Assembly (NCBI GenBank): GCA_963546395.1
Contig: CAUUMS010000001.1
Span: 1-64,000, forward strand
Source of the DNA: Bacteroides_D sp963546395
GTDB lineage: Bacteria > Bacteroidota > Bacteroidia > Bacteroidales > CAJPTX01
DNA length: 64,000 nt
Direction: 5' to 3'
Shown here: positions 1 through 7,488 of the stretch, one piece after another
Position numbering within the stretch: position 1 is the stretch's first letter
Layout: each line of letters opens with the position of its first letter
Notes under the pieces: generated by a model
Seen by the model: the letters and a program-made list of their open reading frames with translations, nothing else
Told to the model about the DNA's origin: nothing
Database searches by the model: none
Translations under genes and position numbers: made by a program

Positions 1-150
1 AGTGGCACCATCCTTCTTCTTGGCCGAGGCACCCGTAGAGCCGTCATTCTTTTTGGTAGAGGCACCTGTTGACCCGTCCTTCTTATCCTGTTTAGAAGAG
101 GCACCTGTAGCGCCATCTTTCTTTGAAGTCGAGGCTCCCGTGGAACCATC
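1..150 (-). repeat. Tandem DG(S/A)TGAS repeats encoding the RnfG tail
   Basis: Four complete 21-base units encode DGSTGAS or DGATGAS at 130-150, 97-117, 58-78 and 25-45; a fifth begins at 12 and is cut by the window edge. Spacing is 33, 39, 33 and 33 bases, i.e. 11- or 13-residue periods. The units differ at synonymous positions, so the repeat is kept at protein level and is not a simple DNA slippage tract. Each unit matches the pattern D-x-x-T-G-A-S, close to the core D-x-x-(S/T)-G-A-T flavinylation motif. Confidence 0.85.
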
Positions 151-777
151 ACCACCATTCAGCACATTTGCCGCACGGTTGAGCGCATCCAAAAAGGCCC
201 GTGAACTGATCGTGGCAGCCGTGATAGCATCGACCTGTCCCCCATCCTTCGATACGGATAGGGGCTCCCTCGCAGGATTCAGGCCGTACACATTGCTCTT
301 CTTTTCCACTACTGGCATGGTGAACCCGAAAATGCGTTCTACCAGACTTCGAGTAGGAGCCACTGGTGGCTTGAACCAGCTTACCATGCGATCCCCTAGT
401 CCTGGTGTCTCAGCATGCTGCAACACGGAATAGCCCGTAATATCCCCCTTCTCATCAAACCCCACCATGATGCGGATCTCACCGCCAAAGCCCTTAGGGG
501 AGAAGGTCTCTACCGCTGTACCAACAGCCTGTCCACCCTTGGAGGCAGGATACAGCGTCAGCTTACCCCCTTCGACATCCACCTCACGCTTTTCGCTGCT
601 GGGATCGTTATCAAACTCGGGGAGTACCTCCCGCAATGCACTGATCACACGTTCCTGTTTCGAGGCTGCGATAGGCCCCTCCGTCAGCACATTCCCTCCC
701 CCTAGGCACAGCGCAGCCACAAGGGTTACCAATCCTAGGGTCAGAATCAGGCCGCTGAGTGTCGATTTCTTGGCCAT
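1..777 (-). CDS. rnfG: RnfG, electron transport complex subunit G (C-terminus cut by window edge)
   Basis: Membrane-anchored periplasmic flavoprotein subunit of the Rnf ferredoxin:NAD+ oxidoreductase, which carries a covalently bound FMN. The start is ATG at 777, directly after the rnfD stop, with a strong Shine-Dalgarno (AGGAGGT, complement 784-790) lying inside rnfD. Residues 1-30 hold one N-terminal membrane segment. The FMN-attachment motif of the domain reads DAITAATISS (residues 182-191, Thr188 the expected attachment residue). From about residue 210 the protein continues as a low-complexity tail of repeated DG(S/A)TGAS units separated by Lys/Asp/Gln-rich linkers. This tail is unusual for RnfG and runs out of the window, so total length is unknown. 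Confidence 0.93.
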   Translation of the reverse strand, partial: MAKKSTLSGLILTLGLVTLVAALCLGGGNVLTEGPIAASKQERVISALREVLPEFDNDPSSEKREVDVEGGKLTLYPASKGGQAVGTAVETFSPKGFGGEIRIMVGFDEKGDITGYSVLQHAETPGLGDRMVSWFKPPVAPTRSLVERIFGFTMPVVEKKSNVYGLNPAREPLSVSKDGGQVDAITAATISSRAFLDALNRAANVLNGGDGSTGASTSKKDGATGASSKQDKKDGSTGASTKKNDGSTGASAKKKDGAT

Positions 778-1779
778 TTACTTACCTCCTTTCACAATGC
801 CGAACTTACGCGGCTTCAAGTAACGGTTGATAAGGGGTACAAAGCCATTCATAATCAGGATGGCAAACGAGACACCCTCAGGGTATGCCCCCCACGAACG
901 TATGACAATCGTCAGCACCCCGATACCGACACCGAAGATTATCATGCCGAGCTTCGACATGGGCGATGTGACGTAGTCCGTGGCCATGAAGATTGCCCCC
1001 AGCATGATACCGCCGGCCATGAGCTCAATCACCGGGTTGGGGTAATGCACTGAGTCGGCGAGCCAGAGGATGCTTGAGAATACGAGCACCGTGGCGATAA
1101 TGGACACCGGTATGTGCCACGAGATGACATGACGTATCAGCAGGTAGGCGAAGCCTATCAGCAGGGCCAAGGCCGATACCTCACCGATTGAGCCCCCCAT
1201 GTCGCCGAGGAACAGCTTCAGCGTGGATGGGATGCTCGTCAGTATCTCTTCGCTAAATCCACCACCCTTCACAGCGGCCTTGAGGTATGAAAGCGTCGTG
1301 GCTCCCGTCTGCGCATCCATGTAGGCCCAGCGTGAAGCACCCGGCAGCGGCCAGCTCGTCATCTGGGTGGGGAATGATACGAGAAGGAATGCACGAGCCA
1401 CCAGGGCCGGGTTGAAGAGGTTGTTACCAAGCCCCCCGAAGCTCATCTTCCCCACAACAATGGCCACGATAGCCCCGATAACGATAATCCACCAGGGCAG
1501 GTTAGAAGGCACGTTCAATGCCAGGAGCAGGCCCGTCACCGCAGCAGAGCCATCCGTAATGGTAGGCTTCTGCTTCATCACGAATCGCTGCACAACGTAC
1601 TCGAAGCCCACGCAGCACACCACCGAGACAAGGCTAACAATCAGCGCACCCACCCCGAAGTAGTAGAGGCCCACCAGCCAGGCAGGAGCCAATGCTATCA
1701 GCACATCGGTCATGAGCCGACGTGTGGAGTATGGGCCATGGACATGCGGCGAAGGCGAAACAGACAATAATTGGCTCAT
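778..1779 (-). CDS. rnfD: RnfD, electron transport complex membrane subunit D
   Basis: Integral membrane subunit of the Rnf complex, 333 residues with about nine to ten hydrophobic segments. The covalent FMN site TGAT lies at residues 158-161 (context DAQTGATTL), as expected for RnfD/NqrB. The conserved NNLFNPALVARAF stretch is at about 119-131. It sits between rnfC and rnfG in the usual B-C-D-G order; its stop codon touches the rnfG ATG, so the two are translationally coupled. Its own ATG overlaps the stop of a tiny upstream ORF in an ATGA arrangement. Confidence 0.96.
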   Translation of the reverse strand: MSQLLSVSPSPHVHGPYSTRRLMTDVLIALAPAWLVGLYYFGVGALIVSLVSVVCCVGFEYVVQRFVMKQKPTITDGSAAVTGLLLALNVPSNLPWWIIVIGAIVAIVVGKMSFGGLGNNLFNPALVARAFLLVSFPTQMTSWPLPGASRWAYMDAQTGATTLSYLKAAVKGGGFSEEILTSIPSTLKLFLGDMGGSIGEVSALALLIGFAYLLIRHVISWHIPVSIIATVLVFSSILWLADSVHYPNPVIELMAGGIMLGAIFMATDYVTSPMSKLGMIIFGVGIGVLTIVIRSWGAYPEGVSFAILIMNGFVPLINRYLKPRKFGIVKGGK

Positions 1780-1862
1780 CGCAGATTTCTCTTTCGTTTC
1801 AGAATGGCATTCAACGGATTCCGATCAGACGTGTAGATCAGACCGCCCTCAGCCCAACCCAT
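1776..1862 (-). CDS. Possible 28-residue ORF between rnfC and rnfD
   Basis: The ATG follows the rnfC stop codon with no spacer (TAGATG), and its TGA overlaps the rnfD ATG as ATGA. The predicted peptide begins MGWAEGGLIYTSDRN and ends in a basic KRKRNLR. It has no recognisable family. Exact abutment at both ends fits a small coupled reading frame or a translational bridge from rnfC into rnfD, but an 84-base open stretch can arise by chance. Part of the sequence also shares short words with sequencing adapters, which lowers confidence. Confidence 0.3.
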   Translation of the reverse strand: MGWAEGGLIYTSDRNPLNAILKRKRNLR

Positions 1863-3203
1863 CTATTTCTTGGCGTTACGTGCGCGTATCATAGCTCCAG
1901 TAGCACCCTTCCCGAGGCGTATAAAGTCGAGCAGCGGCAACGCAGCTGGGCAGGTGTAACTGCACGAGCCGCATTCGATGCACGACATCACCTCCTCCTG
2001 CTCCAAGTTCTCCAGCATGGAGCGTTGTGCCAACCGGTACAGCAGGTAGGGCTCAAGCCCCATCGGGCATCCGAACGAGCATTTGGCGCACCGAATGCAC
2101 TGCTGCTCCTTCTCGCGATATGCCAAGCGCTCAGGCATCACGAGCACACCCGAAGTACCCTTAGCCACTGGTGCGCCGAGATTCTTGAGCGCCTTACCCA
2201 TCATCGGGCCACCGCTAATCACCTTGGCCGCATCATCGGTGAGGCCACCGGCAAATTCCAGCAGATTCGTGATAGGGGTACCCACCCTGGCCAGCACGTT
2301 CATCGGGTTCTTCACTCCGTAACCCGTGATGGTCACCACGCGCTCTATCAGCGGCTTATTCTTCTGTATGGCCTCGTAGACGGCGAGTGCCGTGCCCACG
2401 TTTTGCACCACAGCTCCCACATCAATCGGGAGCTTGCCCGCTGGCACCTCACGGCGTGTCACAGCCTCAATCAGCTGCTTTTCACCCCCCTGCGGATACT
2501 TCACCTTCAGCGGCTGCACCGTAATCCCTGGGAACTCGGCCGCCAGCTTTTGCAGGTGGGCAATCGCATCCGGCTTGTTATTCTCAATCCCAATGATCGT
2601 CTCAGGGTTCCCAAGTGCTTTACGCAGGATATCCACCCCGATCAGCACCTCCTCACCCCGCTCCAGCATCACCCGGTGGTCAGCTGTCAGGTAGGGCTCA
2701 CACTCCACCGCATTGATGATCAGGAACTCCGCCTTACGACCAGCGGGAACCGACAGCTTGACATGCGTAGGGAACGTAGCACCGCCCATCCCCACAATAC
2801 CCGCCTCGCCGATACGCTTGATAATCTCCGCGGGCTCAAGGTCGCACTGGCGCACGATGTCAGCCGAGCGGTCAATCCCCTCCATCCACTCATCGCCGTC
2901 CACGGCAATGTAGATGGCAGGCTTGGCATAGCCCGAGGCATCCAGCACCTTATCAATCTTGGTCACCGTGCCGCTCACCGAGGAATGCATGTTGGCCGAC
3001 ACGAATCCGGTAGACTTGGCGAGTAGCTGTCCCACCTTCACGGTATCCCCCTTCTGCACCACCACCTCGGCGGGGGCACCAATGTGCTGCGACACGAGCA
3101 TAATCGCTTCACTCGGCAGGGGCATTGGCACCACAGCAGCCCCTGCTGTCAGCTTCCCCTCGGGCGGATGCACACCGCCCAACCTGAACGTCTTCAATCG
3201 CAT
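1863..3203 (-). CDS. rnfC: RnfC, electron transport complex subunit C
   Basis: Peripheral NADH/FMN and iron-sulfur subunit of Rnf, 446 residues. The N-terminus has the RnfC/Nqo1-type beta-rich entry (GGVHPPEGK), then a Rossmann-like section with GEAGIVGMGGATFPTH at about 151-166. Two C-terminal [4Fe-4S] clusters are visible as CIRCAKCSFGCP and CIECGSCSYTCP (about residues 368-418). It lies 39 bases after rnfB in the same operon. Confidence 0.96.
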   Translation of the reverse strand: MRLKTFRLGGVHPPEGKLTAGAAVVPMPLPSEAIMLVSQHIGAPAEVVVQKGDTVKVGQLLAKSTGFVSANMHSSVSGTVTKIDKVLDASGYAKPAIYIAVDGDEWMEGIDRSADIVRQCDLEPAEIIKRIGEAGIVGMGGATFPTHVKLSVPAGRKAEFLIINAVECEPYLTADHRVMLERGEEVLIGVDILRKALGNPETIIGIENNKPDAIAHLQKLAAEFPGITVQPLKVKYPQGGEKQLIEAVTRREVPAGKLPIDVGAVVQNVGTALAVYEAIQKNKPLIERVVTITGYGVKNPMNVLARVGTPITNLLEFAGGLTDDAAKVISGGPMMGKALKNLGAPVAKGTSGVLVMPERLAYREKEQQCIRCAKCSFGCPMGLEPYLLYRLAQRSMLENLEQEEVMSCIECGSCSYTCPAALPLLDFIRLGKGATGAMIRARNAKK

Positions 3204-3242
3204 ATCGTCCTTCTTCGGGTTATACCTGTACGTTCCGATCCC

Positions 3243-4121
3243 CTAGTTCGCCGGCTCGGCCACGGGTTGCTGCTCCGCGCTAGGAGCCTGCTGCGTGGCG
3301 GGCTTAAGCGGGAAGTTTATATCCAGTATGGCCCCTGTCGGGCATACGGGCACGCACTTGCGGCACAACTTACATTTGGCAAAATCGATGTAGGCCAAGT
3401 TATTCTCCACCGTGATGGCCCCAAACGGGCAGGCCTTAAAGCACTGGCCACAGCCGATACAGGCCACGCTACAGCTCTTCTTAGCCAGTCCGCCCTTCTC
3501 CTTGTTGATGCACGACACGAAGACGCGCCGCCCCTTAGGCCCCTTATTCCGAAGCTCGATCACAAACTTCGGGCAGATCTTCACGCAGGCCCCACAGGCA
3601 GTGCACTTCTCCTCATCCACCTCGGGGAGCAGAGTCTCCGAGTTCATGTGTATAGCGTCAAAGTCGCACACCGTGGTGCAGTCGCCCATGCCGAGACAGC
3701 CATACTGGCATCCCGTATTCCCCTCGTACAGGGCTGCCGACACGCGGCACGACGAGGCACCGTCATAGGCGTTCACCGCCTTACGATGCTCCGGGCTACC
3801 CGAGCAGCGCACCACTGCCACCATGGGCTCTTTTACCGCCACATCTTTACCCACGATGCCCGACACCACCTTCATGACAGCATTACCACCCACCGGGCAG
3901 AAGAAGCTCGATATATCGTCGGCCTTCACGAAGGCATCGGCAAAGCCGCGGCAGCCGGGGTACCCGCAACCACCACAGTTGGCCCCAGGGAGTGAGGCCT
4001 CCACCTCGTCGATACGGGGATCCTCAATGACCTGGAACCGTTGTGAGATAAAGTAAAGCAGCACCGCAGCGACCAGGCCAATGGCAACCAGAACGATCAA
4101 TGTAAACCCAATCGTTTCCAT
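3243..4121 (-). CDS. rnfB: RnfB, electron transport complex ferredoxin-like subunit B
   Basis: Iron-sulfur electron-entry subunit of Rnf, 292 residues. An N-terminal membrane helix (about 8-28) is followed by the four-cysteine domain containing GANCGGCGYPGC (about 46-57), then a cysteine-rich middle and several ferredoxin-type CxxCxxCxxxCP clusters up to about residue 262. The last about 20 residues are Gln/Pro/Ala-rich (PATQQAPSAEQQP) and probably disordered. It starts 14 bases after rseC ends. Confidence 0.95.
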   Translation of the reverse strand: METIGFTLIVLVAIGLVAAVLLYFISQRFQVIEDPRIDEVEASLPGANCGGCGYPGCRGFADAFVKADDISSFFCPVGGNAVMKVVSGIVGKDVAVKEPMVAVVRCSGSPEHRKAVNAYDGASSCRVSAALYEGNTGCQYGCLGMGDCTTVCDFDAIHMNSETLLPEVDEEKCTACGACVKICPKFVIELRNKGPKGRRVFVSCINKEKGGLAKKSCSVACIGCGQCFKACPFGAITVENNLAYIDFAKCKLCRKCVPVCPTGAILDINFPLKPATQQAPSAEQQPVAEPAN

Positions 4122-4135
4122 ACGAGGACTGTATT

Positions 4136-4558
4136 TTAGGCTTTCGCAGTGATTGAAACTTCAAACCGCTTCGCTATGCGCGATCGCAGCAGGCGAAGCA
4201 CAACGTAGTAGGGAATCAGGGTGCTCAGAGCCGTCAACGCCGATAGCCCCTCGTCTACCCCAACCCTAATGAGCACAATCAGTGTGGCAAGCACTAGCAG
4301 TAGTGGCATCAGGTACCCGATAAACACCGCCAGAAATCCGTGCTGCGTCTTTATGGAGACACTCACCTGATCCCCCACCTGGTAGGTATTTGGGGTCACG
4401 TGCACCTCCAGCTCACGCATCTCCGACTCGCTGGTGCCGCAGGCCCTCTTCGCAGAGCATCCCGCGCAGGCCGATTGCACGAGCATTCGCACCCGTACCG
4501 TGGAGCCCGAGGAGTAGATAACCTCACCCAGATGATCTACGCAGCCACTACGCTTCAT
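4136..4558 (-). CDS. rseC: RseC/SoxR-reducing system family protein
   Basis: Small membrane protein of the RseC/MucC family, 140 residues. The N-terminal cysteine cluster SACAGCSAKRACG (about 29-41) may bind metal or an iron-sulfur centre, and two transmembrane segments follow (about 72-92 and 98-118). In Bacteroidetes this gene commonly heads the rnf operon, as here. It may act in assembly or regulation of Rnf, but its role is not established. A -7 promoter element lies about 120 bases upstream. Confidence 0.88.
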   Translation of the reverse strand: MKRSGCVDHLGEVIYSSGSTVRVRMLVQSACAGCSAKRACGTSESEMRELEVHVTPNTYQVGDQVSVSIKTQHGFLAVFIGYLMPLLLVLATLIVLIRVGVDEGLSALTALSTLIPYYVVLRLLRSRIAKRFEVSITAKA

Positions 4559-4677
4559 GACCTTCCGTGTCGTGGGAATAACCGACCGCTTCTCGCTCTC
4601 CCGTTCACCGACTATACGCCCTTGGCTTTACACCCAGGAGAACAGTCGCATCCTTCCCTCCCTATCCCCAGACGGCG

Positions 4678-4685
4678 CAAAAGTA
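4678..4685 (-). promoter_or_regulatory. -7 element (TACTTTTG) for the rseC-rnf operon
   Basis: TACTTTTG on the minus strand fits the Bacteroidetes -7 consensus TAnnTTTG and is followed by GC. A TTTTG lies 25 bases further upstream, outside the usual 19-21 spacing, so the -33 box is uncertain. Confidence 0.5.
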
Positions 4686-5054
4686 CTTAATGACCCGCGT
4701 GCTGTGAGGGCAAAAGATGGCCCTCTGGGCTATTTATAATGTATATACCGACCGGAAATTTTATTAATCAACTGAGCATCAGTACTCTATGCGGAAAAAT
4801 ACCGCCAAATGCCCCCGGCCCAAGAAGCCGTTTACCCGACAATACAAACTCAGTTTGTACTGCAACGTGCAAGTGGAAGACGATCTCTACTGCGCTGAGG
4901 TGGCAAAACGGCCTCGCCACGAGATCACGCCAGTGACGATCTCACCGGCCCGGCGATCGCATCAGAAACGACGCTCCGCCATTCAAGTTGCTACGGAACG
5001 AGCAGCACAGCATTTACACGCTCCAACCAGCGCGCATCTCTCGCTCACCGCGGA
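4686..5054. other. Intergenic region with a 17-bp palindrome; no confident gene
   Basis: About 370 bases between rseC and the convergent end of the YhbP-like gene. An 89-codon plus-strand frame (4789-5058, MRKNTAKCPRPKKPF...) has no recognisable family and overlaps the stop of the neighbouring gene, so I do not call it. A perfect palindrome TACAAACT-C-AGTTTGTA lies at 4843-4859. A second inverted repeat GAGATC...GATCTC lies at 4921-4943. Either could be an operator or a chance structure. Confidence 0.4.
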
Positions 5055-5525
5055 CTAACGCTGTGCCTCGACCACACTCGCCAGCAGGCCCCCCAGCTCA
5101 TCCTCCTTCGTCCAGTGCAGCTTCTTGCCAAAGCCCAACCTATTATCGGTGTACTTCATGCGCACTGGGGAGAACTGCCATAGCGTGGGCTGCATGAGTC
5201 GTGCCACAGGGAACCGGTGCACGTAGGCACGCCTCGCCTCCTGCTGCAATTCGGGCGCAGGTGGCACAACGAATCCCTGCATCTGCAAGCCCCGCAAACG
5301 CCCCACCCATCTGGACTCCAAGGCAATGCCCGCGGCCACATACAGGTTGTGGCACGCCTGCTCAATATGCTTGGTGGTGCTGTCGGAGGCGAAGAAAAAT
5401 GATTGGTGCTCTGGCATGTAGACGTAAAAGCAGTGGGCACACCACGGCTCCTCCGCCACGCAGGTGGCCAATGTCAAGACACGATGCTGACGCACAAAAC
5501 GCTCTATCTGCTGCGGGATATCCAT
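5055..5525 (-). CDS. YhbP/UPF0306 family protein (FMN-binding split-barrel type)
   Basis: 156 residues. Matches the E. coli YhbP family: an N-terminal helix, then WCAHCFYVYMP (about 28-38), HRFPVARLM (about 102-110) and a C-terminal KYTDNRLGFGKKLHW block, all family signatures. The fold is that of pyridoxamine-phosphate-oxidase-like flavin-binding proteins; the physiological substrate is unknown. The start is ATG at 5525; an upstream in-frame extension lies inside the phosphatase gene and is Arg/Cys-rich, unlike coding sequence. Only one base separates it from the upstream phosphatase, so the two are probably cotranscribed. Confidence 0.85.
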   Translation of the reverse strand: MDIPQQIERFVRQHRVLTLATCVAEEPWCAHCFYVYMPEHQSFFFASDSTTKHIEQACHNLYVAAGIALESRWVGRLRGLQMQGFVVPPAPELQQEARRAYVHRFPVARLMQPTLWQFSPVRMKYTDNRLGFGKKLHWTKEDELGGLLASVVEAQR

Positions 5526-5526
5526 G

Positions 5527-6792
5527 CTAGCAATTCTCGTCAGGTCCTTCGCATGGCTCAAAGTGCAACGCAAGCATCGACACGTCGTCGAACACCTGCC
5601 TCTCACCCTCGCGCTCTTCCGCCTTAGTGCGTGCCATGATGGCCTCCACCAGCTCATGCGGCGTGTTGTGCAACGGCATCAAATCCGTGATAGACTGTGT
5701 GCAGTACACCTCGTGCCCATTCTTGCGGAACTCCACCAGACCGTCCGTGTAGCAGAATAACGTGCTGGGGTGCTCGATCCGTATCGAGCGCGCCTGCACG
5801 TGGGGCATCGGCTCCAGCATCCCTACCCCCGTGGTGGTGCTCTTGAGCTGCACTATCTCCCCCGTGGTGGCATCGTAGAATAGCGGCGGATTCTGCCCCG
5901 CGTTCACATACTCCAGGCACCCAGTGCAGCAGTCGTATCGTCCCACAAAGAGAGTGACGAACAGATCATCTTTAGCCAGACGTATCACCTGCCGATTGAG
6001 CCTATGCACCAGCTCCTCTAGCGACCGTTTCGTATCGAGATGAGCCCGGAAATTGGCTTGGAAGTTAGTCATCAGCAGGGCGCTCGCCACCCCCTTACCC
6101 GACACATCGGCCATGCAGAACCCTAGCGTGCGCTCATCCAGAGCTAGCGCATCGAAGTAGTCCCCCCCCACCTCATAGAATGGCTGGTAGCACGAGGCGA
6201 TGGAGACCCCAGGCAAGTGGGGCAACTCCTCAGTCTTCGGGATGAGCATTCGCTGCAAATTGGCCGCCAGGCGAAGCTGCGCCCGGATCTCCTCCTCGCG
6301 AATCGCCTGGGCCACGAGCTTAAAATTCTCCAGCGCCACGAACGAGATCGACGAGAGCGTCTGCGCAAAAGGCAGGTGCTTTATGATGGGGCTCACCCCC
6401 CGCCTCTCGTCATGCGTATCACCTAGGAGCACGTAGGCGCGCACCTCCTCGTTCTGCGTAATGGGAATCACCACATCGATCTCCTCCGGGAATACCGTCC
6501 CCGCGTTTGCCATCACCGCGGTATCCCGGTACTGCAACAGGTCACGCTCCACATCGATGCGGGCCACCTGCTCCGGGCCAAATCCTGAGTTCAGGAGCAG
6601 CGTCCACCCCTGCTCCTCCTTGATATAGAAGAGGATCCTGTCGATGTCCAAGTCCTCCTCGATCACCTGCTTGAATCGATCTAGGAGCAGCGCAGGCGTT
6701 GCCTCTTTACCCAGAATCGAGGTGTAATCGAGCAGTGCCTGGAGTTTGTAGAGCGAAAGCTCCTGGCGGCTCCCCCCAGAGATTCTACTCAT
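5527..6792 (-). CDS. GAF-domain SpoIIE/RsbU-type PP2C serine phosphatase
   Basis: 421 residues. Residues about 15-175 form a GAF-like sensor region. Residues about 190-415 form the SpoIIE-type PP2C phosphatase, with metal-binding motifs GGDYFD, MADVSGKGVASALLM and FDDVSMLAL. Such proteins usually dephosphorylate an anti-sigma antagonist in partner-switching pathways, but no anti-sigma kinase or STAS protein is seen in the window, so the target is unknown. It lies downstream of efp on the same strand and is followed after one base by the YhbP-like gene. Confidence 0.85.
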   Translation of the reverse strand: MSRISGGSRQELSLYKLQALLDYTSILGKEATPALLLDRFKQVIEEDLDIDRILFYIKEEQGWTLLLNSGFGPEQVARIDVERDLLQYRDTAVMANAGTVFPEEIDVVIPITQNEEVRAYVLLGDTHDERRGVSPIIKHLPFAQTLSSISFVALENFKLVAQAIREEEIRAQLRLAANLQRMLIPKTEELPHLPGVSIASCYQPFYEVGGDYFDALALDERTLGFCMADVSGKGVASALLMTNFQANFRAHLDTKRSLEELVHRLNRQVIRLAKDDLFVTLFVGRYDCCTGCLEYVNAGQNPPLFYDATTGEIVQLKSTTTGVGMLEPMPHVQARSIRIEHPSTLFCYTDGLVEFRKNGHEVYCTQSITDLMPLHNTPHELVEAIMARTKAEEREGERQVFDDVSMLALHFEPCEGPDENC

Positions 6793-6877
6793 CGTTCACG
6801 GCGCAATGGCAGGCAGCCCCCACTCCTCAACCGCATGCGCGCCGAGGACTCCGGGGGCACCTCCCACCTAACAGGAT

Positions 6878-7447
6878 CTACGACTTGACGCGCTCAGCGT
6901 AATCGCGGGTACGTGTATCCACACGTATCACCTCGCCCGAATTGACGAATAGCGGCACGTTCACAATGGCCCCCGTCTCCAGCTCCGCCTGCTTCATCGC
7001 GGTGGATGACGCGGTGTCACCCTTCACCCCGGGCTCCGTGTAGGTAATCTGCAACTCCACAAACGGCGGCAGGTCGCACGTCAGCACACGTTCCTGATCC
7101 GCATGCACCAGCATCTCCACCGATTGCCCCTCCTTCAGGAGGTCGTTATTATCGATCAGATCGGCCGACAGTATAATCTCTTCAAACGTCTCCTGATGCA
7201 TGAAGTGGAACCCCAAGTCGTCCTTGTAGAGGTACTGGTATGGGCGGCGTTCCACGCGCACCGGGTTAATCTTCACACCCGCATTGAACGTGTTCTCGAG
7301 CACCTTCCCCGTCTCCAGATTCTTCATCTTGGTACGCACGAAGGCTCCCCCCTTGCCAGGCTTCACATGCTGAAACTGCACCAGCACGTAGAGCTTGCCG
7401 TTATACTCCAGACACATCCCATTACGAAAGTCGGCTGTCGTTGCCAT
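6878..7447 (-). CDS. efp: Elongation factor P
   Basis: 189 residues, the usual EF-P length with three beta-barrel domains. It relieves ribosome stalling at polyproline stretches. The modification loop is KPGKGGAFVRTK, placing the modifiable lysine at Lys32. The C-terminal signature region (VDTRTRDYAERV) is intact. No EpmA-like modification enzyme is seen nearby. It sits 41 bases downstream of clpP. Confidence 0.97.
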   Translation of the reverse strand: MATTADFRNGMCLEYNGKLYVLVQFQHVKPGKGGAFVRTKMKNLETGKVLENTFNAGVKINPVRVERRPYQYLYKDDLGFHFMHQETFEEIILSADLIDNNDLLKEGQSVEMLVHADQERVLTCDLPPFVELQITYTEPGVKGDTASSTAMKQAELETGAIVNVPLFVNSGEVIRVDTRTRDYAERVKS

Positions 7448-7488
7448 AGAGTCTTATCTATTGTTCGAGTTTTAATCAGAATCGTCGC

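Noticed and set aside
2..433. A plus-strand frame with repeated EAPV(E/D/A)PSFF
   Set aside because: It is the complement of the RnfG tail repeats, which are in frame with a recognised protein.
1722..3026. A 434-codon plus-strand open frame opposite rnfC
   Set aside because: It is the antisense shadow of a certain gene; its His/Leu/Arg-rich composition is typical of antisense frames in GC-rich coding DNA.
4789..5058. 89-codon plus-strand ORF near the rnf operon
   Set aside because: No family resemblance, no promoter box of the local type, and it runs into the stop of the convergent gene.
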